The notes: a model not told the origin generated them from the sequence alone. DNA of 64,000 nucleotides from CBDANZ01 sp965197865 (GCA_965197865.1 CBDANZ010000002.1:604444-668443); one strand, 5' to 3'. Counted from the stretch's first letter, positions 8,604 to 18,321 are shown. A program made the numbers and translations.

Positions 8604-10961
8604 TTATGTCCGGACCGTGAGCATCATGTAGACCGCTGCAGCGCCGAATAAGATGTTTGGTGCCCAGGCTGCAAGCACGGGCGCAAGCAAACCGCCCGAT
8701 CCAAAGGCTCCGAACAGGCTCATTGCCAGGAAGTAGAAGATCCCCAGCAGGATGCCGATGCCGATGCCGTACAGGGCGCCCCGCCGGCCGGTCGTGATCG
8801 CGAACGGCACGGCGAGCAGCGTCATGATGACCGTGACGAAGGGAAAGGACACCTTCCTGTGCAACGCCACGGCGTACGGAACGATGTTCGCTCCACTGGC
8901 GCGAAGCTGTGAAATATACTCGCGCAACTGTCCGTAGGTCATCTGATCGGCGAGCGGCACCTCAGAAATGAAGTAGCTCGGTGGTTCGAGGAGAAGTACC
9001 TCATCCGCGATCGGCGTGTACTTCACGGCGGCGTCGTTGCCCCCGCTCAGAACCGGCGCGAACTCGCGCCGCCAGCCCTTATGGCCGTGCCACACACCCG
9101 GCAGAGGACCAGCGAGTCCGACCTCGCGCGTGAAGCCCGCATCGGTCACGTTCGTCATCGAGCGCAGGCGCCACGACCGTTCGTCGACATCGTACACGCG
9201 CAGGCGAGTGAACCGGCTGTTGACCGGATTGAAGAGCTCGTAGTGATAGATATCGCCCGACAATCCGACCTTCCACTGCCGATTGAGTTCGGACACCGGC
9301 TGGGGCCACCCGCGAATCTGCGCCTCGAGCCGGTCGGCCTCTCGATTCGTGTAGGCGAGCACCCGCTCCTGTAGCGCGAACAGAACGACGCTCGCCGCCA
9401 GCGCAAAGACGACCAGCGGCGCGACCGTGCGAAATAAACTGATGCCGCACGCCCGCATGATGAGGAGCTCGCTATTCTTTGTCATCACGCCAATGGTCAC
9501 GAGCGTCGCGACGAGCACCGATATCGGAATCACAAAATAGACAAACTGTGGAGTCTCGAAGAAAAAGTACCGGCCGAGTACCGCGGTTGTTGTCTCGCCC
9601 CTGAATAGCTTGTCGATCATGTCGATGAAGGTCGAGATGTAGAAAATACCCAGGAACGATACGACCCCGAGGGCGAGCACGCGGCTGTATTCGCGCGCCA
9701 GGTACAGGTCGAGAAGCCTCGGCAGTGGCACGTTCACGTGGGGAGCGCGAATCTTCACGGCGAGGCGCCGCTGCTCGATTGAACGGGAAGCGGGGGAGAC
9801 GTCTGGAGCGGCGGCCGGGCGGCTCCGCCAGAACGCCGGAGGGGTGAAGCGAAGCGGCCGATCGCCAGCCTTTGTTCGCCACGCCATGAGCACGACCGCG
9901 CCCGCCGCCATGATGACATTGGGAAGCCACGCCCCCCACTCGGGGCTGAGCCGCCCGCCCATGGCAAACGCGCGGAACCCGTACACCAGCACGTAGTAAA
10001 TGAAGATGACGCCGAACCCGAGCACGAAGCTCGCGAGCCTCCCGCCTTTGTGGTTGCTCGCACCAAGGGCAAGACCGATCAACGCGAGTATGGGACAGGT
10101 GAGTGGAAACGCGAGTTTGTACTGAATCATGAAGCGCTCGGCGTAGGCCGGTGCGCCACGCGCGGCGGCCTCGGCAATGCTGGCGCGCAGTTCGGCGAAC
10201 GTCTTCTCCGGCGCGCCCTTCGGCGGCGCGGCCTTGAAGACGATCGCGGGATCGAGCGCCAGGGAAATGCTCTCGAATTGCGTGCTATCCAGCGCCTCCG
10301 GAGCCTGAATCGACGTTGTGTGACTCGTGCCGTCGAGAAGTTGAAGCTGCACGAGCTTATTTTCCTTATCCAGTCGAATCCTCCCTTCTTGCGCGACGTA
10401 GATAGTCGTGTACCCAGCGCGAGTCTCGTCGCCGACGAACACGCCCCGCCAGCCGCCTTCGGGGGGCAGATCCCGAACGTAAATGACCAGATGCGGGAAT
10501 TCATCGAAAAACACGCGAGGGGACACCGCACTCTCAAGCCGCTCCGCCCACACGCTGGCGACAATCTCGCGGAACGCCTGGTTCGAACCGGGCAAGGCCA
10601 CGATGATCTGGTAGGCGGTCGCCGCGGTTCCGACAAGCGCCACGAGCGCGACCGGGCGCAGCAGCCGCATCAGACTGACTCCGCACGCCTGCATCGTCAT
10701 GAACTCGCGGTCGGCAGACACGCGTCCGAAGCCCACGAGGATACCCAGAAGCACCGCCATCGGGATCGTCAGGCTGAGCTGCGATGGCGCGAGCAGCATC
10801 AAAGCCGTCGCCACGGTCGAGAATTCCACCCCCCTGGCGATCAGCGACTCGGCGCGCTGAACAATGGGCGGGATCATCAACACGAAGGTGAGGACCACGA
10901 GCGCAATGGCGAAGGGAAGGGCTATCTCGCGGACGAGGTAGCGGTCCAGGATCTTGAACAC
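8604..10961 (-). CDS. LptF-LptG fusion, lipopolysaccharide export permease
   Basis: 785 residues, twice the length of one YjgP/YjgQ permease. The N-terminal half starts MFKILDRYLVREIALPF, with membrane helices near residues 15-40, 55-80, 95-120 and three more around 285-365, separated by a periplasmic beta-jellyroll. A linker of about 60 residues leads to a second copy starting RLLDLYLAREYSRVLAL with the same three-plus-three helix layout and its own jellyroll. Each half carries the SADREFMTMQACG / TKNSELLIMRACG coupling-helix motif that contacts LptB. The product would form the whole transmembrane part of the LPS extractor as one chain. No frameshift signs are seen at the junction. LptB and LptC-LptA are encoded at 27.4-30.3 kb. 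Confidence 0.9.
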   Translation of the reverse strand: MFKILDRYLVREIALPFAIALVVLTFVLMIPPIVQRAESLIARGVEFSTVATALMLLAPSQLSLTIPMAVLLGILVGFGRVSADREFMTMQACGVSLMRLLRPVALVALVGTAATAYQIIVALPGSNQAFREIVASVWAERLESAVSPRVFFDEFPHLVIYVRDLPPEGGWRGVFVGDETRAGYTTIYVAQEGRIRLDKENKLVQLQLLDGTSHTTSIQAPEALDSTQFESISLALDPAIVFKAAPPKGAPEKTFAELRASIAEAAARGAPAYAERFMIQYKLAFPLTCPILALIGLALGASNHKGGRLASFVLGFGVIFIYYVLVYGFRAFAMGGRLSPEWGAWLPNVIMAAGAVVLMAWRTKAGDRPLRFTPPAFWRSRPAAAPDVSPASRSIEQRRLAVKIRAPHVNVPLPRLLDLYLAREYSRVLALGVVSFLGIFYISTFIDMIDKLFRGETTTAVLGRYFFFETPQFVYFVIPISVLVATLVTIGVMTKNSELLIMRACGISLFRTVAPLVVFALAASVVLFALQERVLAYTNREADRLEAQIRGWPQPVSELNRQWKVGLSGDIYHYELFNPVNSRFTRLRVYDVDERSWRLRSMTNVTDAGFTREVGLAGPLPGVWHGHKGWRREFAPVLSGGNDAAVKYTPIADEVLLLEPPSYFISEVPLADQMTYGQLREYISQLRASGANIVPYAVALHRKVSFPFVTVIMTLLAVPFAITTGRRGALYGIGIGILLGIFYFLAMSLFGAFGSGGLLAPVLAAWAPNILFGAAAVYMMLTVRT

Positions 10962-10967
10962 AGCTGA

Positions 10968-11210
10968 GAGCTACTAGACAATAGCACCTATGACCAGGTC
11001 GTCTTCCTGTGTCACATACGCCAACCGTCCTACGAAGACCCCGTCACCCAGGAGCACATTCTTTCGGGGGTGCGACTCCCTGCGCTGAAGGATTACTACC
11101 GGATGGTGGCTCCGCTGCGCGAGCTCGCCGCGATCCGCAGCATCACGTTCGACCTCGTACCGTCGCTCCTCGTGCGGATCCAGGCTTCTGCCGCCAACCC
11201 GGCCCATTGA
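10968..11210 (+). pseudogene. N-terminal remnant of a GH57 glycosidase
   Basis: This frame encodes DQVVFLCHIRQPSYEDP, then LSGVRLPALKDYYRMV and ITFDLVPSLLVRIQ. That matches the first 65 residues of GH57 amylase/mannosidase-like proteins (family pattern: FLWHMHQP, ALKDYYGM, FNLVPSLL). The usual HMHQP is altered to HIRQP. There is no usable start codon in frame and the frame stops at 11210, so the rest of a 700-residue enzyme is missing. It lies between lptFG and the dif-like site. The call rests on motif memory, not a search. Confidence 0.6.
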
Positions 11211-11422
11211 AATCGATCTCGCGGCCGTCACTTCGGGCCTGGAATTGGACAGCCTAGCGTGAGGCCGGACGGCTCCCGTTGACGAGAGGGCTTCCAAGAA
11301 AGGCGTGGTTTCCGAGCCAGGGTATGTGTCTGATAATGTATATTATGTTAACCTGACGACCGTAATGCACTGCCTTCCCGGCCATCTCAACCTGCCCCCC
11401 TGCCAGAGATCTCCACTGGCTC
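11211..11422. other. Intergenic stretch carrying the dif-like site
   Basis: No coding sequence is visible between the glycosidase remnant and parB. Apart from the dif-like site at 11326-11353 I see no further structure. It is the most AT-rich spot in this part of the window. Confidence 0.5.
11326..11353. other. dif: dif-like Xer recombination site
   Basis: A 28-base site of the XerC/XerD layout: left arm GTGTCTGATAA, central TGTATA, right arm TTATGTTAACC. Compared with the Escherichia coli dif site (recalled), the 6-base centre is identical, the XerD arm matches at 9 of 11 positions, and the inner half of the XerC arm (ATAA) is the same. It is intergenic, 70 bases downstream of the parB stop, and xerD is nearby. 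The outer half of the left arm diverges, as it does among phyla. Confidence 0.75.
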
Positions 11423-12236
<814 letters not shown>

Positions 12237-12262
<26 letters not shown>

Positions 12263-12992
12263 AGAGGCGATAATATTCGGTCGCGCCCGGCGAGTCGGGC
12301 GCGAAGGTGAAGATCGATTCCTTGTAGGCGGGGCTCTCCTCGAGCCGCACGCTCTTGGTGATCACCGTCTTGAACACTTTCCGCCCGAATACCTTCTGGA
12401 TCTCCAAGCGGATGTCGCGTGCCAGCGCCGTCCGCTTGTCGTGCATCGTGATCACGACGCCCAGAATCCGCAGTGCCGGGTTTGGCCGCGCCCGGACCTT
12501 CTCGATCGTCTCAAGCAGGTCGTCGGTGCCTTCGAGCGCAAAGTACGACGACTGGATCGGAATGAGCAGGTGCGTCGCCGCCACCAGCGCATTCACCGTC
12601 AGCAGCCCGAGCGTCGGCGGACAGTCGATCACCACGTGTGGGTACGCCTTGCGAATCGGCTCAAGCTTGTCCTTCAGCCGGAAATGGGCGTCCATCTCCC
12701 CCACCAGCTTCGCTTCGAGCTTGGCCAAGGCGATGCGCGCCGGCGCAATCCAAAGGTTCTCGACCGACGACGCCACGACGACGTCGGTGAGCGCGACCGC
12801 CGGATCGACAATCGCGTCGTAGACGCTCCGCACCACCTGGGGCATGTCCAGAAACGACAGCGTGCTGTTGGCCTGGGGATCGAGATCGACGAGCAGCGTC
12901 CGCTTGCCTCGCAGGGCGAGCGCGGCTGCCAGATTGATGGCCGTCGTGGTCTTGCCCACGCCGCCCTTCTGGTTGGCGATGGCGACGATCAT
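12237..12992 (-). CDS. parA: Chromosome-partitioning ATPase ParA
   Basis: 251 residues from the ATG at 12992. The deviant Walker A motif KGGVGKTTT is at residues 9-17, with VDLDPQANS and VIDCPPTLG typical of ParA/Soj. It pulls ParB-bound origin regions across the nucleoid. An upstream in-frame start would add 17 residues unlike any ParA. parA precedes parB with overlapping ends. Confidence 0.95.
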
Positions 12993-13051
12993 GAAATGGA
13001 CGGACGGTCGAACCGCAAAGATTCTAGCAGAAATCTTCCGCAATCGCTCTC

Positions 13052-13537
13052 TTACATCTTGTATTTCCCCAGATCGTTCGGTTCCAGGCTGTCAAGCCAC
13101 TTATGGAGGCGGTCGGCGTCGGCCTTCTCTGACGACGGATCCATCGTCTTGGCGTTGTCGATGACCGTCTCCTCGACAAAGATGGGCGCGCGGGTCCGCA
13201 GCGCCAGCGCGATGGCGTCGCTCGGCCGTGCGTCGATGGCCACCGTGTCACCGTTCCACGACACGTAGATGAGCGCGTAGAAGGTGTTCTCCTGCAGGTC
13301 GCAGACGACCACTTTTTGAACCGACGCCTTGAGGTCGTGGATCACGTTGCGCAGCAGATCGTGCGTCATCGGCCGCGGCGTCGCGACGTTCTCGATCTGC
13401 AGCGCGATCGCGTTCGCCTCGAAGATCCCGACCCAGATCGGGAGCACTTTCTGCCCCTCCTTGTCGCAGAGGAGCACGATCGGCATGTTCGTGACGGGGT
13501 CGACCATCAACCCCTTGATGGTCATTTCGATTTGCAT
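13052..13537 (-). CDS. Bifunctional nuclease (DUF151) family protein
   Basis: 161 residues, starting at the ATG at 13537 (MQIEMTIKGLMVDP). The BFN/DUF151 domain spans most of it, with PIWVGIFEANAIALQIE and the signature ARPSDAIALALRTRAPIFVEE. Family members have been reported with RNase and DNase activity or as stress factors. It is 59 bases upstream of parA on the same strand, between parA and miaB, an arrangement suggesting an operon with no functional link. Confidence 0.85.
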   Translation of the reverse strand: MQIEMTIKGLMVDPVTNMPIVLLCDKEGQKVLPIWVGIFEANAIALQIENVATPRPMTHDLLRNVIHDLKASVQKVVVCDLQENTFYALIYVSWNGDTVAIDARPSDAIALALRTRAPIFVEETVIDNAKTMDPSSEKADADRLHKWLDSLEPNDLGKYKM

Positions 13538-13559
13538 GGCTCTCAACCTGGGCCCCACT

Positions 13560-13700
13560 GGGGCGCTGTCAATGAGTCAAGAACAATCGACAGTCATCAG
13601 TCGTCTATCCACCGTACTCAGCCCGCGGTCGTCAGTCAACGGTCACCGGTCAACGGCTCACCGCGGCCCACCGCGGCCTATCGACTGTCCACTGCGGAAC
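13560..13700. repeat. Degenerate heptad-like tract after miaB
   Basis: Consecutive seven-base words such as CAGTCAT, CAGTCGT, then AGTCAAC, GGTCACC, GGTCAAC vary around a common pattern across the gap between miaB and the nuclease gene. The tract overlaps the last codons of miaB, whose final residues (VDRPRWAAVSR) may be read-through into it. Confidence 0.55.
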
Positions 13701-15059
13701 TGTCCTTCCCCAGACACTGTGGGGACCCGCCCGTTCGACCCGGGCGGTCACCGTTCGTCCGATCCACTCCGCCTCTCCAGGCACGTTCACGACGACGTTT
13801 TGCGTGGTCCGGCCGCAGAGCTCCGTGCCGCGCCGGCGGCTCGCGGCGTCCACCAGCACCTCGACGTCGCGCCCGATCAGGGCGGCGTTCAGCTCGGTCT
13901 GGATCTCGCGCTGCAAGGCCTGCAGCGCCACGATCCGCTTCGTCTTCTCGGCCTCCGAGACATCGTCGGTCAAGCGCTTGTCGGCCAGCGTGTTCGGGCG
14001 CGGCGAATACTTGAACGAGAACATACTGTGGAACCTGACCGCACGGGTGAGCGACAGCGTTTCCTCAAAGTCGGCCTCGGTCTCGCCCGGGAACCCAACG
14101 ATCATATCGGTCGACAGGGCCACGTCGGGCAGGAGGTGTCGGATCCGCCCCACCAAATCGAGATAGCTGGCGCGAGTGTACCGCCGCCGCATCTCCTCGA
14201 GCACCCGGGTGGAACCCGACTGGACCGGCAGGTGCAGATGCCGGCACATCTTCGGCAGCCGTGTCATCGCATCGAGGAACCGCGGCGAGACGTGCCGCGG
14301 ATGCGGGCTCGCGAACCGGATCCGCTCAATGCCGTCGATCTCGTGCACGGCCTCCAGCAGGCCGGTGAAGTCGCAGCCGGGGTCGTCGGGCGCCGCGTAA
14401 TGGTTCACGATCTGACCGAGAAGCTGAATTTCGCGGCGTCCGGTCGCCGCCGCCTCGCGGACTTCGGCCAGAATGTCGGCTTTGGGCCGCATCCGCTCGT
14501 GCCCGCGCGTGTAAGGGACGATGCAGAAGCTGCAGAACTCGTTACACCCTTCGATGATCGTCACGTAGGCCTTGACCGGGTCGCTTCGATGCGTGACGCC
14601 CAACGGAAACGTGGCGTCCTCGTAGGGATCCAGGTCGATCACCGGGAGGGGGAAAGCTTTTCGACCGGCGCCAGATGGGCGCCTGCTCTTTTTTTCCTCG
14701 ACCGCCCGCGTCACGAGCACCGGCAGTCGCCTGATGGCCTGCGTGCCGACAATGACGTCGGCGGTGCCCGGTGAATGTCTCAGGATGGCGCCCCCTTCCT
14801 GCTGGGCGACGCAGCCCGCCACCACCACGACCGGCTCACGACCCAGGTCCACAGCCATCTGACGCAGTTCGCCGAGACGCGTGTACAGCTTCTCTTCCGC
14901 GCGCTCGCGCACGCTGCACGTGTTGATGACGACCACGTCGGCGTCTGCCGCGCTCTCGGCCGCTTCAAGACCTGCCTGCTCGAGCAGCCCCGCCATCTGC
15001 TCCGAGTCGTGCACGTTCATCTGGCAGCCGAACGTCTCGATCCGGTACTGACGAGCCAT
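13650..15059 (-). CDS. miaB: tRNA-2-methylthio-N6-dimethylallyladenosine synthase MiaB
   Basis: 469 residues. Radical-SAM methylthiotransferase acting on i6A37 of tRNAs reading UNN codons. The N-terminal UPF0004 domain has its cluster cysteines at 12 (GCQMN), 48 (NTCSV) and 83 (AGCVAQ). The radical-SAM CxxxCxxC is Cys172, Cys176, Cys179. A C-terminal TRAM-like domain (GRTTQNVVVNVPG) follows. The last dozen residues come from a repetitive intergenic tract. recN lies just upstream on the same strand (11 bases), so the two are probably cotranscribed. Confidence 0.95.
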   Translation of the reverse strand: MARQYRIETFGCQMNVHDSEQMAGLLEQAGLEAAESAADADVVVINTCSVRERAEEKLYTRLGELRQMAVDLGREPVVVVAGCVAQQEGGAILRHSPGTADVIVGTQAIRRLPVLVTRAVEEKKSRRPSGAGRKAFPLPVIDLDPYEDATFPLGVTHRSDPVKAYVTIIEGCNEFCSFCIVPYTRGHERMRPKADILAEVREAAATGRREIQLLGQIVNHYAAPDDPGCDFTGLLEAVHEIDGIERIRFASPHPRHVSPRFLDAMTRLPKMCRHLHLPVQSGSTRVLEEMRRRYTRASYLDLVGRIRHLLPDVALSTDMIVGFPGETEADFEETLSLTRAVRFHSMFSFKYSPRPNTLADKRLTDDVSEAEKTKRIVALQALQREIQTELNAALIGRDVEVLVDAASRRRGTELCGRTTQNVVVNVPGEAEWIGRTVTARVERAGPHSVWGRTVPQWTVDRPRWAAVSR

Positions 15060-15070
15060 GTCCTTTTCGC

Positions 15071-16834
15071 CTAAAGCCTGAAGCCTTTCCTCGGGACTTC
15101 TCCGGTTTCGCGCCGTGGGCTTTCGCTTTCGTCTTTCGCTTTCGATTCGTCTTTCGCCCAGCCGTGGGCGATCCGACGCTCCATCAGCATCTCACGAGCC
15201 GACGCGCGAATCCCCTCCGTCACACCCGCCCCGCCCAGCATTCGCCCGAGCTCTTCCACGCGGCCGCCTTCATCAAGTCGGGTGACCGTCGTCTTCGTGC
15301 GGCCGCGCTCGACGCGTTTTTCGACCTGAAAATGCGTGTCGCCGTACGCGGCAATTTGTGGCAGATGCGTGATGCAGAGGACCTGAAACGCCGACCCAAG
15401 CGTGTGCAGCTTGCGGCCCACGACGTCCGCCACGCGCCCGCCGATGCCAGCGTCGATCTCATCGAATACCAGGCCGGGTGTGGCCTCGCTCGGCGTTCGA
15501 CGGCCGGTAGCGCCAAAGCCGTCGCGCGACCCGGCCGTGAGCGTCTTGATCGCCAGCATGATTCGCGACAGCTCGCCGCCCGACACGATGCGAGCCAGCG
15601 GCCGCAGTTCCTCGCCCGGGTTGGGCGAGAGGAAAAACTCGGCTTGGTCGATCCCTTCGGCAGTCCACAGCGCTTGAGGCAGCGGCTGCGGCGCAAAGCG
15701 GACCTCAACACGAGTTCGCTCCATGGCCAGCTCCGCGAGCTGGCTCTCCAGGCTTTGCGCGAACACAACGCCGGCGCTTCGGCGCGCCTCGCCCAAAGCG
15801 CGCGCGGCCCCGAGGTACCGATCGCGCGCGGCCGTACAATCGTGCTCCAGAGCGGCAATCCGCTCGTCGTTGTGCACGAGATCGGCCAGCTCGCGCCGGA
15901 GTGTGTCGCGCTTGGCGATTGCGTCGGCCAGCGTCGGCCCGTACTTTCGCTTCAGACGCTCGAGAATCGCCAGCCGCTCCTCCACCTGCTGGAGCCGCGC
16001 CGGCGAGGCTTCGATCCCGTCGCGATACCGCCGGAGAAACAACGCCAGATCGTCGAGTTGCGCCTTGACGCCGTCGCCGGCATCTAGGTACGGCCGAAAT
16101 CGCGGATCGAGTGCGGCAAGCTCCGCGACCCGCTTCCAGACGGCGCCCAGCTCCGCCAGGACTGCCTGGTCGCTCTCGTAAAGCAAGGCGTAGCTCTCAG
16201 CGCAGAGACGCTCCACGCGTTCGGCACTCGCCAGCACCTGCCGAGCCGCGCCCAGTTCCTCGTCTTCCCCCGGCTTCAACGCCGGTTTTTCGAGCTCCGC
16301 CAGTTGAAAGGCGGCCAGTTCCTGCTGAACGGCGCGGTCAGCTGCAGCCTGCGTCACACGGGCCAGCTCGTCGCCCGCCGCGCGCGCCACATCAAATGCC
16401 GCATGCGTGGGCGCCAGCAACGCCCCGTGCCCGCCGAATGCGTCCAGCACCGCCACGTGCGTCGAAGGGTTGAGCAGTGTTTGGTGCTCGTGCTGTCCGT
16501 GCAGCTCAATCACCCGTTCGGCCAGCGCCTTGAGAGCACCGGCGGTAGCCAGACTCCCGTTCACGAAGGCACGGCTGCGGCCCTGCGCGGTCACCTCGCG
16601 GCGGATGAGCCACTCTTCCCCGCCGTTCTCGAAGATGGCTTCGATCGCCGCCGCGTCTTCCCCTGTCCGAACGAGATCGCCGGAGGCCCGCCCTCCGAGG
16701 AGAAGACCAACCGCCTCGACCAGGATCGACTTCCCGGCTCCGGTTTCGCCCGTCAGGACGTTCAGCCCCGGGTCGAACTCGAGCTCGACCGAATCGATGA
16801 CGGAGAAGTGTCTTATACTGAGAAACTGGAGCAT
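15071..16834 (-). CDS. recN: DNA repair protein RecN
   Basis: 587 residues. SMC-like ATPase for double-strand-break repair. Walker A GETGAGKSIL lies near residues 30-39, a coiled coil in the middle includes ALLYESDQAVLAEL, the signature ARIVSGGELSRIMLAIK is present and Walker B is LVFDEIDAGIGG. I choose the ATG at 16834 (MLQFLSIRHFSVID). The C-terminus carries about 25 extra residues after MLMERRIAHG, with the repeated phrase AKDES; they are encoded by a repetitive tract (15071-15160) and are not typical of RecN. It is divergent from the tol operon. Confidence 0.93.
   Translation of the reverse strand: MLQFLSIRHFSVIDSVELEFDPGLNVLTGETGAGKSILVEAVGLLLGGRASGDLVRTGEDAAAIEAIFENGGEEWLIRREVTAQGRSRAFVNGSLATAGALKALAERVIELHGQHEHQTLLNPSTHVAVLDAFGGHGALLAPTHAAFDVARAAGDELARVTQAAADRAVQQELAAFQLAELEKPALKPGEDEELGAARQVLASAERVERLCAESYALLYESDQAVLAELGAVWKRVAELAALDPRFRPYLDAGDGVKAQLDDLALFLRRYRDGIEASPARLQQVEERLAILERLKRKYGPTLADAIAKRDTLRRELADLVHNDERIAALEHDCTAARDRYLGAARALGEARRSAGVVFAQSLESQLAELAMERTRVEVRFAPQPLPQALWTAEGIDQAEFFLSPNPGEELRPLARIVSGGELSRIMLAIKTLTAGSRDGFGATGRRTPSEATPGLVFDEIDAGIGGRVADVVGRKLHTLGSAFQVLCITHLPQIAAYGDTHFQVEKRVERGRTKTTVTRLDEGGRVEELGRMLGGAGVTEGIRASAREMLMERRIAHGWAKDESKAKDESESPRRETGEVPRKGFRL
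15100..15162. repeat. CTTTCG-rich degenerate tract in the recN 3' end
   Basis: Repeated CTTTCGC/TTTCGTC/TTTCGAT words follow one another. The tract is translated as the AKDES-containing tail of RecN, so a repeat like the other intergenic tracts has been taken into the coding sequence. Confidence 0.5.
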
Positions 16835-16868
16835 CTGAAAAGGAGAGAACTTCAATCATAACATAGGT

Positions 16869-16897
16869 TTGACACCTTTTTCACAGCATGATACATT
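16869..16897 (+). promoter_or_regulatory. Candidate sigma-70-type promoter of the tol-pal operon
   Basis: TTGACA at 16869-16874, 17 bases, then TACATT at 16892-16897, lying between divergent recN and tolQ about 50 bases before the tolQ start. The -35 is a perfect match and the -10 matches 4 of 6. Confidence 0.45.
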
Positions 16898-16948
16898 TCT
16901 GCCTATCGCGGTGTCCCAGCGGCGTTAGAACAATGTTCGGAGGAAGGT

Positions 16949-17722
16949 TTGCGCACGCTCGGAAGCTTGTTCTTTGCCTTGCTGCTGCAGGCGCAGGGCA
17001 GCGCAAGCCTTGATGGATCCAGTTGGTCGATCCTCGAGATCCTTGCGCGCTCCAGTGCAATCTCCAAAGGCGTTCTTCTGATCCTCGGGCTCTTCTCGAT
17101 TGTTTCCTGGAGCATCATCTTCTTCAAGACTTGGACGTTTCGACGCTCGCAGCGTCACACGAGAAGTTTTCTGGACGTCTTTCGCCGAAGTAACAAGTTC
17201 TCGGAAGTGCAGTCGGTGTGCCGTTCGCTCGGCGAGAGCCCGCTAGTCGGCCTGTTTCAAGCCGGACATGCCGAACTGACCGCGCAGTTACGCCAACCGA
17301 TGCCGAATGGCGATCCGGCGGAGACCAATCCGCGAAGCACCGTCGGGCGTCCAACTCTCAAGAACCTCACGGCCGTCGATCGGGCGCTCATGCGGGCCTC
17401 CATTGTCGAGGTCAACAAGCTCGAGAACCGCATTCCGTTTCTGGCGACCACGGCAAGCATCACGCCCTTCATCGGGTTGCTCGGCACGGTGGTGGGAATC
17501 ATGATGGCGTTTGATCAGATCGGCCAGACCGGCTCGACAAATCTCGGCGTCGTTGCGCCCGGCATCGCCGACGCGCTGATCGCGACGGCCGCGGGGCTGG
17601 CTGCGGCCATCCCCGCGGCCTATTTTTACAACCATCTGACCACTCACGTGAAGCGGTTCACCTCGGAGATGGACGACTTCGCGATGGAGTTCCTCAATAT
17701 CACAGAGAGAAACTTTACGTAG
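16949..17722 (+). CDS. tolQ: TolQ/ExbB-family proton channel protein
   Basis: 257 residues from a TTG start preceded by a strong GGAGGAAGG site. The first hydrophobic helix is at about residues 40-60. A cytoplasmic loop contains ALMRASIVEVNKLENRIPFLATTAS, followed by helices TPFIGLLGTVVGIMMAF and ADALIATAAGLAAAIPAAYFYN, the MotA/TolQ/ExbB core. With TolR it forms the proton-driven motor energising TolA and Pal across the envelope. The loop around residues 105-125 (Gln/Pro/Asn-rich) looks longer than usual. First gene of the tol operon. The region before residue 35 may not be part of the mature protein. Confidence 0.93.
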   Translation: MRTLGSLFFALLLQAQGSASLDGSSWSILEILARSSAISKGVLLILGLFSIVSWSIIFFKTWTFRRSQRHTRSFLDVFRRSNKFSEVQSVCRSLGESPLVGLFQAGHAELTAQLRQPMPNGDPAETNPRSTVGRPTLKNLTAVDRALMRASIVEVNKLENRIPFLATTASITPFIGLLGTVVGIMMAFDQIGQTGSTNLGVVAPGIADALIATAAGLAAAIPAAYFYNHLTTHVKRFTSEMDDFAMEFLNITERNFT

Positions 17723-17733
17723 CCGAACCCTTG

Positions 17734-17757
17734 TGTAGCGCAGGCCTTCAGACCTGC
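17734..17757. repeat. REP-like palindrome between tolQ and tolR
   Basis: TGTAGC is followed by GCAGGCC-TTCA-GACCTGC: a 7-base inverted stem with one mismatch and a TTCA loop. It sits in the 60-base gap between tolQ and tolR. The loop matches the palindromes at 45764-45802 and 56216-56233. Confidence 0.6.
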
Positions 17758-17783
17758 TTTGGCTCTTGGCGGTTTGTGTTCAT

Positions 17784-18245
17784 ATGCACAAAGTTCACCC
17801 GGCGGCCGATATGGGGCCCGGACGTCTCGCGCGCGGTCGGCGCATCTCTGCGACGCTGTCAGAGATCAACGTGGTGCCGATGGTCGACGTGATGCTCGTG
17901 TTGCTCATCATCTTCATGGTGGCCTCGCCGATGATCCAGCGCGGCATCGACGTGGAGCTTCCCGTCTCGAGCCGCGCCGCCCAGATCGGCGGCGAGCGTG
18001 TGTACGTGACGATCCCTGCCGAGTACCGGGAGACACGCGTGGTGTACCTAGGGGAGGAAGCGCTCCGCGTCGACGTGCTTCAGGAGCGCGTGCGGCAGAA
18101 GATGGAAGCCTCCGTGCAGAAGCACGTGTACCTGCAGGGCGATCGTCGCGTGCAGTTGGAACAGGTTACAGATATCATCGATCGGCTGAAGGCCGCGGGT
18201 GTGGAGACGGTCGGCATCGTAACGCAGCCACCGGAACGACGCTGA
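17784..18245 (+). CDS. tolR: TolR/ExbD-family biopolymer transport protein
   Basis: 153 residues from the ATG at 17784; an ATG at 17811 is an alternative start and neither has a clear ribosome-binding site. The single N-terminal helix VPMVDVMLVLLIIFMVASPMI carries the essential Asp of the TolR/ExbD proton path. The periplasmic domain ends with DIIDRLKAAGVETVGIVTQ. It partners with TolQ. The preceding 60-base gap holds a palindrome, so mRNA level of tolQ and tolR may be separated there. Confidence 0.9.
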   Translation: MHKVHPAADMGPGRLARGRRISATLSEINVVPMVDVMLVLLIIFMVASPMIQRGIDVELPVSSRAAQIGGERVYVTIPAEYRETRVVYLGEEALRVDVLQERVRQKMEASVQKHVYLQGDRRVQLEQVTDIIDRLKAAGVETVGIVTQPPERR

Positions 18246-18321
18246 CAGAGGGGCCCGCGGCCACGCGAACCGGAGGCCACGGACGGCTGAGGGCTACGAG
18301 CGATACGCGAGCAGAGAAGAC

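Noticed and set aside
9735..9750. GTTCACGTG words as possible parS sites (also near 45436)
   Set aside because: They match only part of the parS consensus and lie inside coding sequence; no full site was found near parAB.
10974..11297. 107-codon minus-strand ORF upstream of lptFG
   Set aside because: It is antisense to the GH57-like remnant, spans part of the gap before the dif-like site and has no family features.
14685..14705. T-run near 14690 as a terminator
   Set aside because: It is inside miaB and has no preceding GC hairpin.
13329..14774. 481-codon plus-strand ORF opposite miaB
   Set aside because: It is an antisense shadow of a clearly conserved gene in GC-rich DNA; its translation resembles no family.
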